Part shown: positions 52,500 to 61,121 of the stretch, in pieces | How the letters are laid out: each line of letters opens with the position of its first letter | Position numbering within the stretch: the first letter of the stretch is position 1 | Assembly (NCBI RefSeq): GCF_012034935.1 | Contig: NZ_JAATEN010000002.1 | Span: 372,001-436,000, forward strand | Direction of reading: 5' to 3' | DNA: 64,000 nt | Source: Streptomyces zingiberis | GTDB taxonomy: Bacteria; Actinomycetota; Actinomycetes; Streptomycetales; Streptomycetaceae | Program-made: the position numbers and the translations under genes | Notes under the pieces: generated by a model | Told to the model about the DNA's origin: nothing | Database searches by the model: none | What the model saw: only the letters and a program-made list of their open reading frames with translations

Positions 52500-54320
52500 A
52501 TGACCAGTTCAGCCGAGCGCGACGGATCCACGGGGGCCACCGGGTCCACCGGGTCCACCGGATCCCCCGGATCCCCCGGACCCACCGGGCCCACCGGGCC
52601 CACCGGGCCCACCGGACCCACCGGACCCACCGGACCCACCGGACCCACCGGACCCACCGGACCCACCGGGCCCACCGGATCCCCCGAGGCCACCGCGTCC
52701 GGTGCGGTCCCCGCGACCACGGCGACCGGTGCGGCCACCGCAGCCGGCGCGACCACGGCGGCGGGCGTGGTCGGCGCGGCCGCCGGGACGGCCGGGCCCG
52801 GGGCCCGGCCCGCCGTACGCTCCCGGCGGCGGGGCGGGCCGCGGGACCGGCTCCACCGGCCGGCCGCCCTCCCCGGGCCGGCCGCCTCCTCCGCCCGGGC
52901 GGCGGTGGAGCCCTCCGGCCCGCGCGCGGCGCGGCGCGGCTCCGGCCCGGCGGGTTCCGGACTCCGCCCGCCCCGGTCCGGCCCCCGGTCCGGTCCCCGG
53001 GCCGCCCTGTGGCGCCGGGTCCGTGCCGGTGCCACCGCCGCGCTCGCCACCGTGCTCCTCCTCGGCACCGCGGCCGACACCCCGGCCGCCCCGGGCCCGG
53101 ACACGTCCGCCGGGGCGGGTGGGACCGGCGGCGCCGGGTCCGCCCGCGCGGGCTGGGCCGGGACCTGGGGTGCCGCCCCCACCACCGTGCCCGCGAGCGA
53201 CCGCACCGCTTTCGAGGACCAGACGCTCCGTCAGATCGTCCGCGTCAGCCGGGCCGGTACGCGCCTGCGCGTCCGCTTCACCAACGAGTTCGGCACCGCG
53301 CCCCTCGTCCTCGGGGAGGCCCGGGTCGCCCGCCGCGCCGCCGCGTCCGGTTCCGCCGTCGCGCCGGGCACCGACCGGCCCCTCACCTTCGGCGGGAAGC
53401 GCTCGGTGACCGTGCTGGCGGGCGCCCCCGCTCTCAGCGACCCCGTGTCGCTCCGCGTCCCCGCCGGTTCCGACCTCGTCATCAGCGTGCACCTACCGCG
53501 CCGCACCCCCGCCTCGACGGTGGCCGCCTTCGCCCACCAGACCGGCTACATCGCCGACGGCAACGTCACCGGCCGGGCCCGGCTCGACGGCGCCACCACC
53601 ACCGACCGCTGGTACTTCCTCAGCGGCGTGAGCGTGGCCGCCCGGCAGCCCGCGGCGGTCGTCGCCCTCGGCGACTCCATCACCGCCGGCACCAGCCGCG
53701 ATGCCAACAACCGCTGGTCGGACGTGCTGGCCCGGCGACTCCAGCAGCATCCCGCGCTCCGCCACACCGGTGTCGTCAACAAGGGCATCAGCGGCAACCG
53801 CCTGCTCCACGACCCCAACCCGCCCGCCGGACACGAGGCCGAGAACTACGCGCCCCTCTTCGGCCCCGCCGGGCTGGGCCGCTTCGACCGCGACGTCCTC
53901 GCCCAGCCGGGCGCCCGGCACGTGGTGGTGCTGCTCGGCGTCAACGACCTGGGGCACCCCGGGACCCTCGCCCCCGAGTCCGAGCGCGTCACCGCCGCCG
54001 ACCTCATCGCCGGGCACCGCCAGCTCATCGCCCGTGCCCACGAACACGGCCTGCGGATCCACGGGGCCACCCTCACCCCGTTCAAGGGCGACACCCTCGG
54101 CTTCCACACCGAGGCCAACGCCGCCGCCCGGCGGGAGCTGAACCACTGGATCCGTACCAGCGGCGCGTACGACGGCGTCATCGACTTCGACCGGGCCGTC
54201 CGCGACCCCGAGGACCCCGAACGGCTGCTCCCCGCCTACGACAGCGGCGACGGCCTGCACCCCAACGACGCGGGCCTGGCCGCCATGGGCCGCGCCGTGC
54301 CGCTGCGCCTCTTCCGCTGA
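52500..54320 (+). CDS. SGNH hydrolase with N-terminal collagen-like Gly-X-Y tract
   Basis: This 606-residue protein combines three parts. Residues 11-60 are about 16 Gly-X-Y triplets, mostly Gly-Pro-Thr, encoded by 9-bp units. A Pro/Ala/Arg-rich region follows, with a hydrophobic segment ([15 protein letters not shown], about 181-196) that may anchor or export the rest. The C-terminal SGNH hydrolase (about 225-600) has [10 protein letters not shown] with the nucleophile Ser (about residue 394), Gly in [20 protein letters not shown] with Asn, and DGLHPNDAG with Asp/His. GAGAGGGG precedes the ATG at 52500. A long N terminus before the export helix is odd; a shorter form from an internal start is possible. 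Confidence 0.85.
   Translation: MTSSAERDGSTGATGSTGSTGSPGSPGPTGPTGPTGPTGPTGPTGPTGPTGPTGPTGPTGSPEATASGAVPATTATGAATAAGATTAAGVVGAAAGTAGPGARPAVRSRRRGGPRDRLHRPAALPGPAASSARAAVEPSGPRAARRGSGPAGSGLRPPRSGPRSGPRAALWRRVRAGATAALATVLLLGTAADTPAAPGPDTSAGAGGTGGAGSARAGWAGTWGAAPTTVPASDRTAFEDQTLRQIVRVSRAGTRLRVRFTNEFGTAPLVLGEARVARRAAASGSAVAPGTDRPLTFGGKRSVTVLAGAPALSDPVSLRVPAGSDLVISVHLPRRTPASTVAAFAHQTGYIADGNVTGRARLDGATTTDRWYFLSGVSVAARQPAAVVALGDSITAGTSRDANNRWSDVLARRLQQHPALRHTGVVNKGISGNRLLHDPNPPAGHEAENYAPLFGPAGLGRFDRDVLAQPGARHVVVLLGVNDLGHPGTLAPESERVTAADLIAGHRQLIARAHEHGLRIHGATLTPFKGDTLGFHTEANAAARRELNHWIRTSGAYDGVIDFDRAVRDPEDPERLLPAYDSGDGLHPNDAGLAAMGRAVPLRLFR
52530..52683 (+). repeat. Collagen-like coding repeat (9-bp units ggacccacc)
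   Basis: About 16 near-perfect 9-bp units encode Gly-Pro-Thr or Gly-Ser-Thr/Pro triplets. Third-position changes (gga/ggg, cac/ccc) show some age, yet the tract is uninterrupted. Confidence 0.92.
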
Positions 54321-54686
54321 GCCCCGCGGCTCGGCCGAGTCGCCCCGGGGCCCCGGCGGGCTTCCGCCGCTGGACCACACCGGGTTCCGCCGGATCGCGC
54401 CGGATCGCGCCGGGTCCCGCCGGGTTCCGCCGCCCCGGTCCGGGCCGGAGGGGCTGGACCGGCCCGGGGCGTGCCGCCCGCCCCCGCTCCGTCCGGCGGG
54501 TGACGGCCCGGCGGGCGGCAGGGACCGGCGGTGTGTACGGATCGCCCATGGATTACCCGTCGCGCACGGATCGCCGGCGCAGACCGCGGGCAGGGCGCCT
54601 TCCCGGTATTGGAGCCATGGGTGCAGCCGTTGGCGCTAACCAGTTGATCACGAGCTCAATTATCACAGCGCTGTTATATTAGCGCT
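54321..54686. other. Intergenic region leading to the marR promoter
   Basis: These 366 bp start with a GC-rich stretch of degenerate CCGGGTTCCG / CCGGATCGCG repeats (about 54377-54440). They end with an AT-richer 80 bp that holds the marR promoter and operator. No gene is seen. Confidence 0.6.
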
Positions 54687-54690
54687 GTGA
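54663..54690. promoter_or_regulatory. MarR operator overlapping the start codon, with -10 box
   Basis: TCACAGCGCT (54663-54672) and AGCGCTGTGA (54681-54690) form a perfect 10-bp inverted repeat. The 8-base spacer contains TATATT (54675-54680), a strong -10 box. The GTG start at 54687 lies inside the right arm, six bases after the -10, so the transcript is predicted to be leaderless. A repressor bound here would block RNA polymerase directly. Confidence 0.75.
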
Positions 54691-55175
54691 CATCTTCGGA
54701 TCCCACAGCACTCCCCGACCCATGGCGCTCCCTGCACGAGCTTCTGGCAGCCATGGATGCCGAGATCGAGCAGGTATACGTCGAGCGTGGCATCGAGGGG
54801 GTGCGGCCGCGGTTCGCCTATCCGCTGATCCGGCTCGCCCACACCGGACCACTGACCATTCGCGAGCTTGCGAAGTCGCTGGACCGCTCGCACTCCGCGA
54901 TCAGCCAGACCATCGCCGCCATGCGCAAGGAGGATCTGGTCACCTCCGAGCCGGGGCCTGACGCCCGCACCCGGCGGATCGACCTGACAGAGCGCGGCCG
55001 GTCGCTGGTGCCGTTCCTGGAGGCGGAGTGGCGCGCCACCCACGAGACGGTCGCCGAGTTGGACAGCGAGATCCCCTACGCGATGACCACCGTCGTCGAA
55101 GAGGTTCGGCGAGCGCTGGAACACCGGTCGATGCGGCAGCGCATCCTCCACCACCTTGTCGAGCCACCGCAATGA
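54687..55175 (+). CDS. MarR-family transcriptional regulator
   Basis: This 162-residue regulator has the MarR winged HTH at about residues 55-100 (LTIRELAKSLDRSHSAISQTIAAM, then the wing with DARTRRIDLT). The start GTG lies at the predicted transcription start, with no room for a ribosome site, so translation should be leaderless. The stop overlaps the MFS gene (ATGA). The operator covers the start codon. The ligand is probably a substrate of the co-encoded exporter. GC content and codon bias are lower than in neighbours. Confidence 0.93.
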   Translation: MTSSDPTALPDPWRSLHELLAAMDAEIEQVYVERGIEGVRPRFAYPLIRLAHTGPLTIRELAKSLDRSHSAISQTIAAMRKEDLVTSEPGPDARTRRIDLTERGRSLVPFLEAEWRATHETVAELDSEIPYAMTTVVEEVRRALEHRSMRQRILHHLVEPPQ

Positions 55176-56473
55176 GGGGGCGTGTCCGTCTCCGGCTCCT
55201 TGACACCCGCCCGCTGCGTCACAGTCAGCCGTTTCGCGACCTGTGGATCGGCACCTCGGTCTCTCAAGCCGGCGGACAGATAGCCAACGTGGCGGTGCTG
55301 GCCCAGGTCTGGGACCTGACCGGCAGCCCGGTAGGCACCGGTGCCATCGGGCTCGCCACCGGCCTGCCGATGGTGTTGTTCGGGCTGCTCGGCGGCACGT
55401 GGGCCGATACCGTTGACCGCCGTGCGGTGGTGCGGGCCACCACCGCAGGCCAACTGCTGGCCGCCGCCGCGCTGTGCGCCCAAGCCCTGGCGGACAACCG
55501 GAACGTGCTGCTGCTGCTCGCCCTGGTCGCCATGGGGACGAGCTGCAGCGCTCTCGGAGCTCCTGCCCGGCGCACCTTCCCGGTCCGGCTGTTGCCGGCC
55601 GACCAGGTCGCAGCCGGTCTTGCGCTGACCAACGTCTCCTTCCAGGCAGCGATGCTGGCCGGGCCCGCGATGGCCGGGCTGATCATCGCCCGATGGGATA
55701 TCCCTGCCGCATACGCAGCCCAGGTCGCTTCCATGGTCGTTTCGATGCTCGCGGTGATCCGCCTGCCTGCCATGCGGCCCGAAGGTGCCGACGCGGCGGG
55801 CGGCAGGCTCCGGCCGGAGCGTGGGGGCTGGCGGCTCGTCCTGCGTCGCCCGACGCTGTGGGGCTCGATGGCCACCGACCTGTCCGCAACGCTGCTCGCC
55901 ATGCCCATCGCGCTCTTCCCGCTGGTCAACGAGATCCGCTTCGGGGGAAACCCGCAGACCCTCGGCTTGTTCCTCTCGGCCGTCGCGGTCGGGGGGATCA
56001 CGGCCGGTCTGCTCTCCGGTACGGTGACGCGCCGGCGACGTGGCGGCCTGGTGCAGCTGTCCGCAGCCGGAGTCTGGGGCCTGGCCCTGGCCTGTTTCGG
56101 TCTGGCGGGGCCGTTGTGGCTGGCCCTCGGATGCCTGGCCGTGGCGGGCGCTGCCGACACCGTGTCTGTCGTCACCCGCAGTGCCCTGGTTCAACTGGAG
56201 ACCCCGGACGCCTACCGGGGACGGGTCTCCTCGGTGGAACACGTCATCGGTGTCGCGGGCCCCGAACTCGGCAACTTCCGTGGTGGCCTGCTGGCGTCGG
56301 CCACCTCCGCCTCCTTCTCCCTGGTCTTCGGCGGACTGTCCGCCATCCTGGCGATCGCCGCCGTGGCCGCGACCAACGCGCCCCTTCGCGCTTACCGCAC
56401 ACCGCCTGCTCACACGAAGCCGACCGTCCCTGATGTGGCCGACGCGGCGGCGGCCGCTGGTCAGGTTTCGTGA
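55172..56473 (+). CDS. MFS transporter, probable drug exporter
   Basis: This 433-residue major facilitator superfamily protein has about 12 helices and the conserved loop GTWADTVDRRAVVRAT after helix 2 (motif A, G-x-x-x-D-x-x-x-R-R). The helix-1 region has FRDLWIGTSVSQAGGQIANVAV, typical of the enterobactin-exporter-like/MFS_3 group. It is translationally coupled to marR by a four-base overlap, a standard self-regulated efflux pair. The substrate is unknown. Base composition is slightly less GC-rich than the flanks. Confidence 0.92.
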   Translation: MRGRVRLRLLDTRPLRHSQPFRDLWIGTSVSQAGGQIANVAVLAQVWDLTGSPVGTGAIGLATGLPMVLFGLLGGTWADTVDRRAVVRATTAGQLLAAAALCAQALADNRNVLLLLALVAMGTSCSALGAPARRTFPVRLLPADQVAAGLALTNVSFQAAMLAGPAMAGLIIARWDIPAAYAAQVASMVVSMLAVIRLPAMRPEGADAAGGRLRPERGGWRLVLRRPTLWGSMATDLSATLLAMPIALFPLVNEIRFGGNPQTLGLFLSAVAVGGITAGLLSGTVTRRRRGGLVQLSAAGVWGLALACFGLAGPLWLALGCLAVAGAADTVSVVTRSALVQLETPDAYRGRVSSVEHVIGVAGPELGNFRGGLLASATSASFSLVFGGLSAILAIAAVAATNAPLRAYRTPPAHTKPTVPDVADAAAAAGQVS

Positions 56474-56807
56474 TTCGCCTCCAGCTTGAGTCCGGGTGAG
56501 AGGCCGTCAGCGTGCCGAACCCCAGGTCAAAGCGCACTCAAGCCCTCCAGAGGCTCGGCGCCGGTTTTCGTTCCGATATTCCTCAACCCCCTCCGCTACC
56601 GTGACGGCGGCTCCTGGCACCTTCGCGCCGGCCGCCCGCGGCGGAACGGCGCCGTCCTTCACCACCCCCGTGGGCCCCATCCGTCAAGGCCCGTACCTAC
56701 TTTTCACCACATGGCGGCCAATGTCTTGGCGTGGCTCGCCGGAACCCCCGACGATCGCGGCGGGAGCGGGTGCGGAACCCCGCCGACGAGCAGGAGGGAC
56801 CACCGGC
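56474..56807. other. Intergenic region between the MFS and lectin-like genes
   Basis: These 334 bp contain a relatively AT-rich patch (56560-56710) that probably holds the promoter of the next gene. An open frame runs through but lacks family features. I could not define -35/-10 boxes. Confidence 0.5.
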
Positions 56808-57842
56808 ATGGCCGTATCCACGACGCCGGGAACGCGCTGGGGCGCCTGGACGAATCTGGGGGGCGCCCTGTTCTCGCCGCCCGCCCCGGTGCTCACCGCC
56901 GACCACCGTGTCCGCGTCTTCGTCCGGGGCGCCGCGAACTCCCTCTGGAGCCGCGCCCAGAACCGCGACACCACCTGGGGGGCCTGGCTCCGCCACGAGG
57001 GCGTGCAGGTCGCCGGGGTGCCCTGCCCGCTCCGGGGCCGGGACGGCCGGCACCGGATCTTCCACCGCACCCCCGGCGGCGGCCTCGCCGTCCTCACCCA
57101 GAGCACACCGCACTCCGCCGTCTACGGCCCGCCCCGCGTCCTGGTGGAGCGGATCGGCGGTGACCCGGCCGCGGTCCTGGGCGCCGACGGCCGGGCGCAG
57201 GTCTTCTTCCGCGGTGCCGACGGCGCTCTCTGGTGGAGCCGCGGCCAGGGACTCGCCGCCGAGGAGTACACGCGCCCGGCCCCGCTCGGCGGCGAACCGG
57301 ACACCACCCCGTCGCCCGTGCTGGACGCCTCGGGGCGGATCACCGTGGCCGTGCGGGACGGCGGCGGCGTCCTCCGCACCCTCACCCAGAAGACGGAGAA
57401 CTCCGGGAGCTGGGAGTCCTGGCGGCGCCACACCGCCGACGTGACCGGCCGTCCCGTGGCGGTGCTCGACGCCGCCGGGCGGGTGTGCGTCTTCCACCGC
57501 GGGGCGGACGGCTCACTCCGGCGGATCGGCCAGACCGACGACCACCAGGGGTTCCACCCCTGCGCGACCCTGCCGGGCGCCGTCCTCGGCGACCCCGCCG
57601 CCGCCCTGGGCCAGGACGGGCGGCTCCAGGTCTTCGCCCAGGGCACCGACGGGGAGCTGTGGCGGTCCGCGCAGACGGACGCGGGTTCCACGGCCTGGAC
57701 GGACTGGACCTCCCTGGCCGGGGCGGCGGTGGACTGCGCGGCCGTCGCCGGGGCCCGGAACCTCATCCACGTCCTCGGCCGGGGCCCGGGCGGAGCGGAG
57801 GGGGACCGGCACCTGCGGTGCCTCGCCGAACGCTGGACGTGA
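56808..57842 (+). CDS. PLL-like beta-propeller lectin-type protein
   Basis: This 344-residue protein is built from about seven repeats of 45-50 residues. Each contains a GWG/WGAW-type start, a PAxVLxxDGRxxVFxRGxDGxLW core and a Gln or Thr link (for example DHRVRVFVRGAANSLW, DGRAQVFFRGADGALWW, AGRVCVFHRGADGSL, DGRLQVFAQGTDGELW). This pattern matches seven-bladed propeller lectins of the PLL group, which bind fucose or other sugars. No signal peptide is visible, so export, if any, is by another route. ATG 56808 has AGGAGGG upstream; longer starts would add unrelated sequence. A terminator follows. Confidence 0.82.
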   Translation: MAVSTTPGTRWGAWTNLGGALFSPPAPVLTADHRVRVFVRGAANSLWSRAQNRDTTWGAWLRHEGVQVAGVPCPLRGRDGRHRIFHRTPGGGLAVLTQSTPHSAVYGPPRVLVERIGGDPAAVLGADGRAQVFFRGADGALWWSRGQGLAAEEYTRPAPLGGEPDTTPSPVLDASGRITVAVRDGGGVLRTLTQKTENSGSWESWRRHTADVTGRPVAVLDAAGRVCVFHRGADGSLRRIGQTDDHQGFHPCATLPGAVLGDPAAALGQDGRLQVFAQGTDGELWRSAQTDAGSTAWTDWTSLAGAAVDCAAVAGARNLIHVLGRGPGGAEGDRHLRCLAERWT

Positions 57843-58162
57843 CGTGACGTGACGGGGCCCACCCGGCTGCGGACCCGCCCCCGGGCCGCGCCGGTGGTTC
57901 CGCGGCCCGGCCCCGGGATGCCCGTCCCGGGTCTCCGGCCCGGCCTCGGGCATCCCGGGGAAGGGCCCCCGGAGCGGGGGTGGAAGTCCCGCACGCCTTC
58001 CGCGCCCGCACGGCGCGCCGGCGGTGGCCCGCACCGCTCCCCGCACGGTCCCGCGCTCACCCGGCACCGGTCCGAGGCGGCCACGCACGCGCGGCGGACA
58101 CAGAGCCTCGCGCCGCCGCGCGCTCGCGTCCACCGACCGGGCGCCGCCGCCGCGGCCGTTCG
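57843..58162. other. Convergent intergenic region with terminator
   Basis: These 320 bp between convergent genes contain the hairpin at 57911-57960 and GC-rich filler. No gene is supported. Confidence 0.6.
57911..57960. terminator. Bidirectional terminator, perfect 14-bp stem
   Basis: CCCCGGGATGCCCG (57911-57924) pairs exactly with 57947-57960 over a 22-base loop. It ends transcription of the lectin-like gene and of the opposite-strand lipid operon. Confidence 0.78.
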
Positions 58163-58936
58163 CTACCGGGTTCCCGGCCCGGTGCCGGGGTTCCCGCCCG
58201 GGCCGGCCGCCCCCGGCTCCTCCGCGCCGGCGTCCCCGGTGGCCAGCAGCGTGACGACGGTCGAGCTCACGAGGCGGTGCCAGTCGCCGCCGCGGCGGAG
58301 CATGGCGTGGTCGCCGCCCGGCATCGGCACGGTGGAGGCCCGGGCGCCCGCGGCCCGGGCCCGGCGGGCGAACGCCGCCGACGCGCCGGGGTCGGTGATC
58401 CGGTCGCGGTCGCCGTGGACCACGACGACGTCCTTGCCCCGGAGATGGTCCACCGGTTCCCCCGGGGGACACCAGGGGGCCAGCGCCAGGACGGCCCGGA
58501 CCGCGGGCGCCGCCGCCGCGCCCAGCGCCGCCCGGCCGCCCATCGAGTGGCCGACCAGCACGACGGGGACGTCCCCGGCAAGGGCGGCGAGTTCCGTCAG
58601 GGCGCGCCGGGCGTCCCGCAGGGCGTCGGCCTCGGTGCCGTTCCAGCCCCGCAGCCGGTAACGCACCTCCGCCAGCAGGACACCGCCACCGCCGGGGACC
58701 CCACGGTCGTCCCCGCCCGCCGTCGCCGCCGCGACGGCCCGCACGAAGGGCCGCATCCGCAGGGCCGCCAGATGCCACGGCCGGGACGGGGCGCGGCTGT
58801 CGGACCGGCCGCCGTGCAGGAACACCACGGCCACCCGGGCCACCCGCGGCGCCCGGCGTATCACCAGGGCGGGCGCCGGCCGCACCGCCGCGGGGGCGGG
58901 TCCCCGTCCGTCACCGGTCACCGTCTCGCTCCTCAT
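58163..58936 (-). CDS. Alpha/beta hydrolase, last gene of the lipid operon
   Basis: This 257-residue hydrolase has the core strand VAVVFLHGGRSDS near residue 37, nucleophile motif GHSMGG (about residue 130), acid in VVHGDRDRITDP and His in GGDHAMLR. It may act as an esterase or thioesterase on lipid substrates, but this is inferred from context only. The ATG at 58936 overlaps the DUF1295 stop by four bases, so it belongs to the operon. Confidence 0.85.
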   Translation of the reverse strand: MRSETVTGDGRGPAPAAVRPAPALVIRRAPRVARVAVVFLHGGRSDSRAPSRPWHLAALRMRPFVRAVAAATAGGDDRGVPGGGGVLLAEVRYRLRGWNGTEADALRDARRALTELAALAGDVPVVLVGHSMGGRAALGAAAAPAVRAVLALAPWCPPGEPVDHLRGKDVVVVHGDRDRITDPGASAAFARRARAAGARASTVPMPGGDHAMLRRGGDWHRLVSSTVVTLLATGDAGAEEPGAAGPGGNPGTGPGTR

Positions 58937-59763
58937 CCGGACCGTGCCCCGTCCCGCCCGGCTGCCCTCCGGGGCGGCAGAGGGACGAAACCACTGGTCC
59001 GCGCCACGTATGCGGCGTAGCCGGGACGATCCGCCAAGTGCCGCTCCAGCAGCCGCTTCCCGCTGCCCTTGATCAGCAGGGCGCTCATCACCAGCGGGGA
59101 GACGAGCGTCAGCGCGGCCACCGCACCGGAGTCACAGGCGATCAGGTACAGACCCCACCACACGAGGAAGTCGCCGAAGTAGTTGGGGTGCCGGGTGTAG
59201 CGCCACAGCCCGCGGTCCATGATCCGGCCCCGGTTGGCCGGATCGGCCGTGAACCGCGCCAGCTGGGCGTCCCCCACGGCCTCGAAGAACAGGCCGAGCG
59301 CCCACAGACCGGCACCGGCCACGGCCACCGCCGACACGGGCCCGGGCACGTACTGCGCGGCCTGCACGGGGAGCGACACCAGCCACACCAGGGCGCCCTG
59401 GAGCAGATACACCGTGCGCAGCGCGTAGAGGTTCCGGTCGCCGGGGGCCCGGGCCAGCATCCGCTCGTAGCGTGGGTCCTCGCCGTGGCCGCGGCCACGG
59501 CGGGCGATGTGAAGGGCCAGCCGCAGCCCCCACACCGCGGTCAGCGCCGTCACCAGGAGGCGCCGCCCGGGGTCGCCGGTGCCCGCGGAGGCCCAGCAGC
59601 TCACCCCGGCGACCGCGGTGAACGCGAGCCCCCACGCGACGTCGACGATCCGGTGCACGCCCTTGCGCACGGCGACGGCGAAGGTGAGCAGCATGACGGC
59701 GAGGGCCGCCGCCCCGGCCCAGGCGAGGTTGACGGCGAAGTCGCCCCAGGGGAAGCCGGTCAC
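58933..59763 (-). CDS. DUF1295 membrane protein (steroid-reductase-like fold)
   Basis: This 276-residue integral membrane protein has about seven helices and the DUF1295 signature near the C terminus: LWRYTRHPNYFGDFLVWWGLYL (residues about 195-216). GKRLLERHLADRPGYAAYVARTSGFVP follows. The fold is shared with 3-oxo-5-alpha-steroid 4-dehydrogenases and isoprenylcysteine methyltransferases, so a reductase acting on a lipid double bond is plausible. The GTG at 59763 overlaps the upstream stop (GTGA). Confidence 0.9.
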   Translation of the reverse strand: MTGFPWGDFAVNLAWAGAAALAVMLLTFAVAVRKGVHRIVDVAWGLAFTAVAGVSCWASAGTGDPGRRLLVTALTAVWGLRLALHIARRGRGHGEDPRYERMLARAPGDRNLYALRTVYLLQGALVWLVSLPVQAAQYVPGPVSAVAVAGAGLWALGLFFEAVGDAQLARFTADPANRGRIMDRGLWRYTRHPNYFGDFLVWWGLYLIACDSGAVAALTLVSPLVMSALLIKGSGKRLLERHLADRPGYAAYVARTSGFVPLPPRRAAGRDGARSG

Positions 59764-61121
59764 CGCGCCACCAGTCCCCGGTACCAGTCCGCCGGCGCCG
59801 TGGGTGTGGCACCGCCGCGCCCCGCGCGCGTGGGCCGCACGCTCAGGATCTGGTCGACGCCCATGCGTCCCTCCTCGAAGGCGAGCGCGGCGCCGGCCAG
59901 GTACAGCCGCCACACCCGGGCCGTCTCCTCACCGACGAGCGCGGTGACGTCGGCCCAGCGGCTCTCCAGGGTGCCGTGCCAGGCGCTGATGGTGCGGACG
60001 TAGTCCTCGCGCAGCGATTCGGTGGAGCGAACCTCCAGCCCGGCCCGCTCCAGCAGCCCCACCGTCTCCCCGAGCGGGCGCATGTGCATGTCCGGCGCGA
60101 TGTACGCCTCGATGAACGCCCCGCCGCCCGGCGCCCGCCGGCCGCGGGACATCTGCTGGACGAGCACCCGGCCGCGCGGGCGTACCAGCCGGTGCAGGGC
60201 CGCGGCGAACGCCGGGTACTCGGCGTCCCCGACGTGCTCACCCATCTCGACGGTCGCCACCGCGTCGTAACCGGTGCGGGCGCCGTGCTCGCCCCGCTCG
60301 CCGGCCGCGAGGTCCCGGTAGTCCCGGCACAGCACCTCGACACGGTCGGTCAGCCCACGTTCCCGGACCTGTTCGCGCACGTACGCCGCCTGCTCCCGGG
60401 CGAGGGTGACGGCCGTGACCCGGGCGCCGTGCCGCTCGGCCGCGTACAGGGTGAGGGAGCCCCAGCCGCAGCCGATGTCCAGGAGGCGGCTGCCGCCGGA
60501 GCTGCCGGAACCTGCCGAGAGGCCCAGCTTGCGGCAGATCAGTTCCAGCTTGGCGTACTGGGCGGCGGCCGGGGTGAGGTCCGGCTCGCCGTCCGGCCAG
60601 TAACCGCAGGAGTAGGCCATGGTCTCGTCGAGCAGCAGCCGGTAGAACGCGTTGGACAGGTCGTAGTGGTGGCTGATGGCGGCCCGGTCACGGGCCTTGC
60701 TGTGCAGGCCGCCGCGGAGCCGTGCCTGGGAGGCCGGCGGCGCCGGGCGCGGTCCGACGGCGCCGAGCCGCACGGCCGTGCGGACCGCCCGGGCCCGGTC
60801 GCCGTAACCGGGGCGGAAGGCGCTCGCGCGCCGCTCCCGCGCGGCGGCCCACAGGGTGCGCAGCCCCTCGCCGAGATCGCCGTCCAGGTCCAGCTCGCCG
60901 GTCACGTACGCCTGGGCCAGGCCGAGTTCGCCGGGCGACCACAGCAGCCGGCGCAGGGCGCGGCGCGAGCGGAGCACCACGACGGGGCCGGAGAGCGGCC
61001 CCGCCTCGCTGCCGTCCCAGGCGCGCAGCCGCAGCGGGAGCGGGCCGCCGAGCGCGGTCTCGACGAGGGAGGCGAGCCGGGACGCGGCACCGGCGGGCCG
61101 GGGGGCGGGAACGGCACTCAT
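59760..61121 (-). CDS. Cyclopropane-fatty-acid-synthase-like methyltransferase 2
   Basis: This 453-residue SAM-dependent enzyme of the CFAS family acts on unsaturated acyl chains of phospholipids. It has an N-terminal lipid-binding region, the family motif AISHHYDLSNAFYRLLLDETMAYSCGYW (about 143-170), SAM motif I RLLDIGCGWGSLTLYAAE, and VEMGEHVG, where the Glu aligns with the bicarbonate-binding carboxylate. The end of the catalytic domain reads RVWRLYLAGAALAFEEGRMGVDQ, typical of the family. ATG 61121 overlaps the preceding gene by four bases. Why two CFAS-like enzymes are needed is a key question of this operon. Confidence 0.92.
   Translation of the reverse strand: MSAVPAPRPAGAASRLASLVETALGGPLPLRLRAWDGSEAGPLSGPVVVLRSRRALRRLLWSPGELGLAQAYVTGELDLDGDLGEGLRTLWAAARERRASAFRPGYGDRARAVRTAVRLGAVGPRPAPPASQARLRGGLHSKARDRAAISHHYDLSNAFYRLLLDETMAYSCGYWPDGEPDLTPAAAQYAKLELICRKLGLSAGSGSSGGSRLLDIGCGWGSLTLYAAERHGARVTAVTLAREQAAYVREQVRERGLTDRVEVLCRDYRDLAAGERGEHGARTGYDAVATVEMGEHVGDAEYPAFAAALHRLVRPRGRVLVQQMSRGRRAPGGGAFIEAYIAPDMHMRPLGETVGLLERAGLEVRSTESLREDYVRTISAWHGTLESRWADVTALVGEETARVWRLYLAGAALAFEEGRMGVDQILSVRPTRAGRGGATPTAPADWYRGLVAR

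Noticed and set aside
52530..52683. Possible CRISPR or satellite array
   Set aside because: The 9-bp units are in frame inside a gene and encode Gly-X-Y triplets; there are no spacers.
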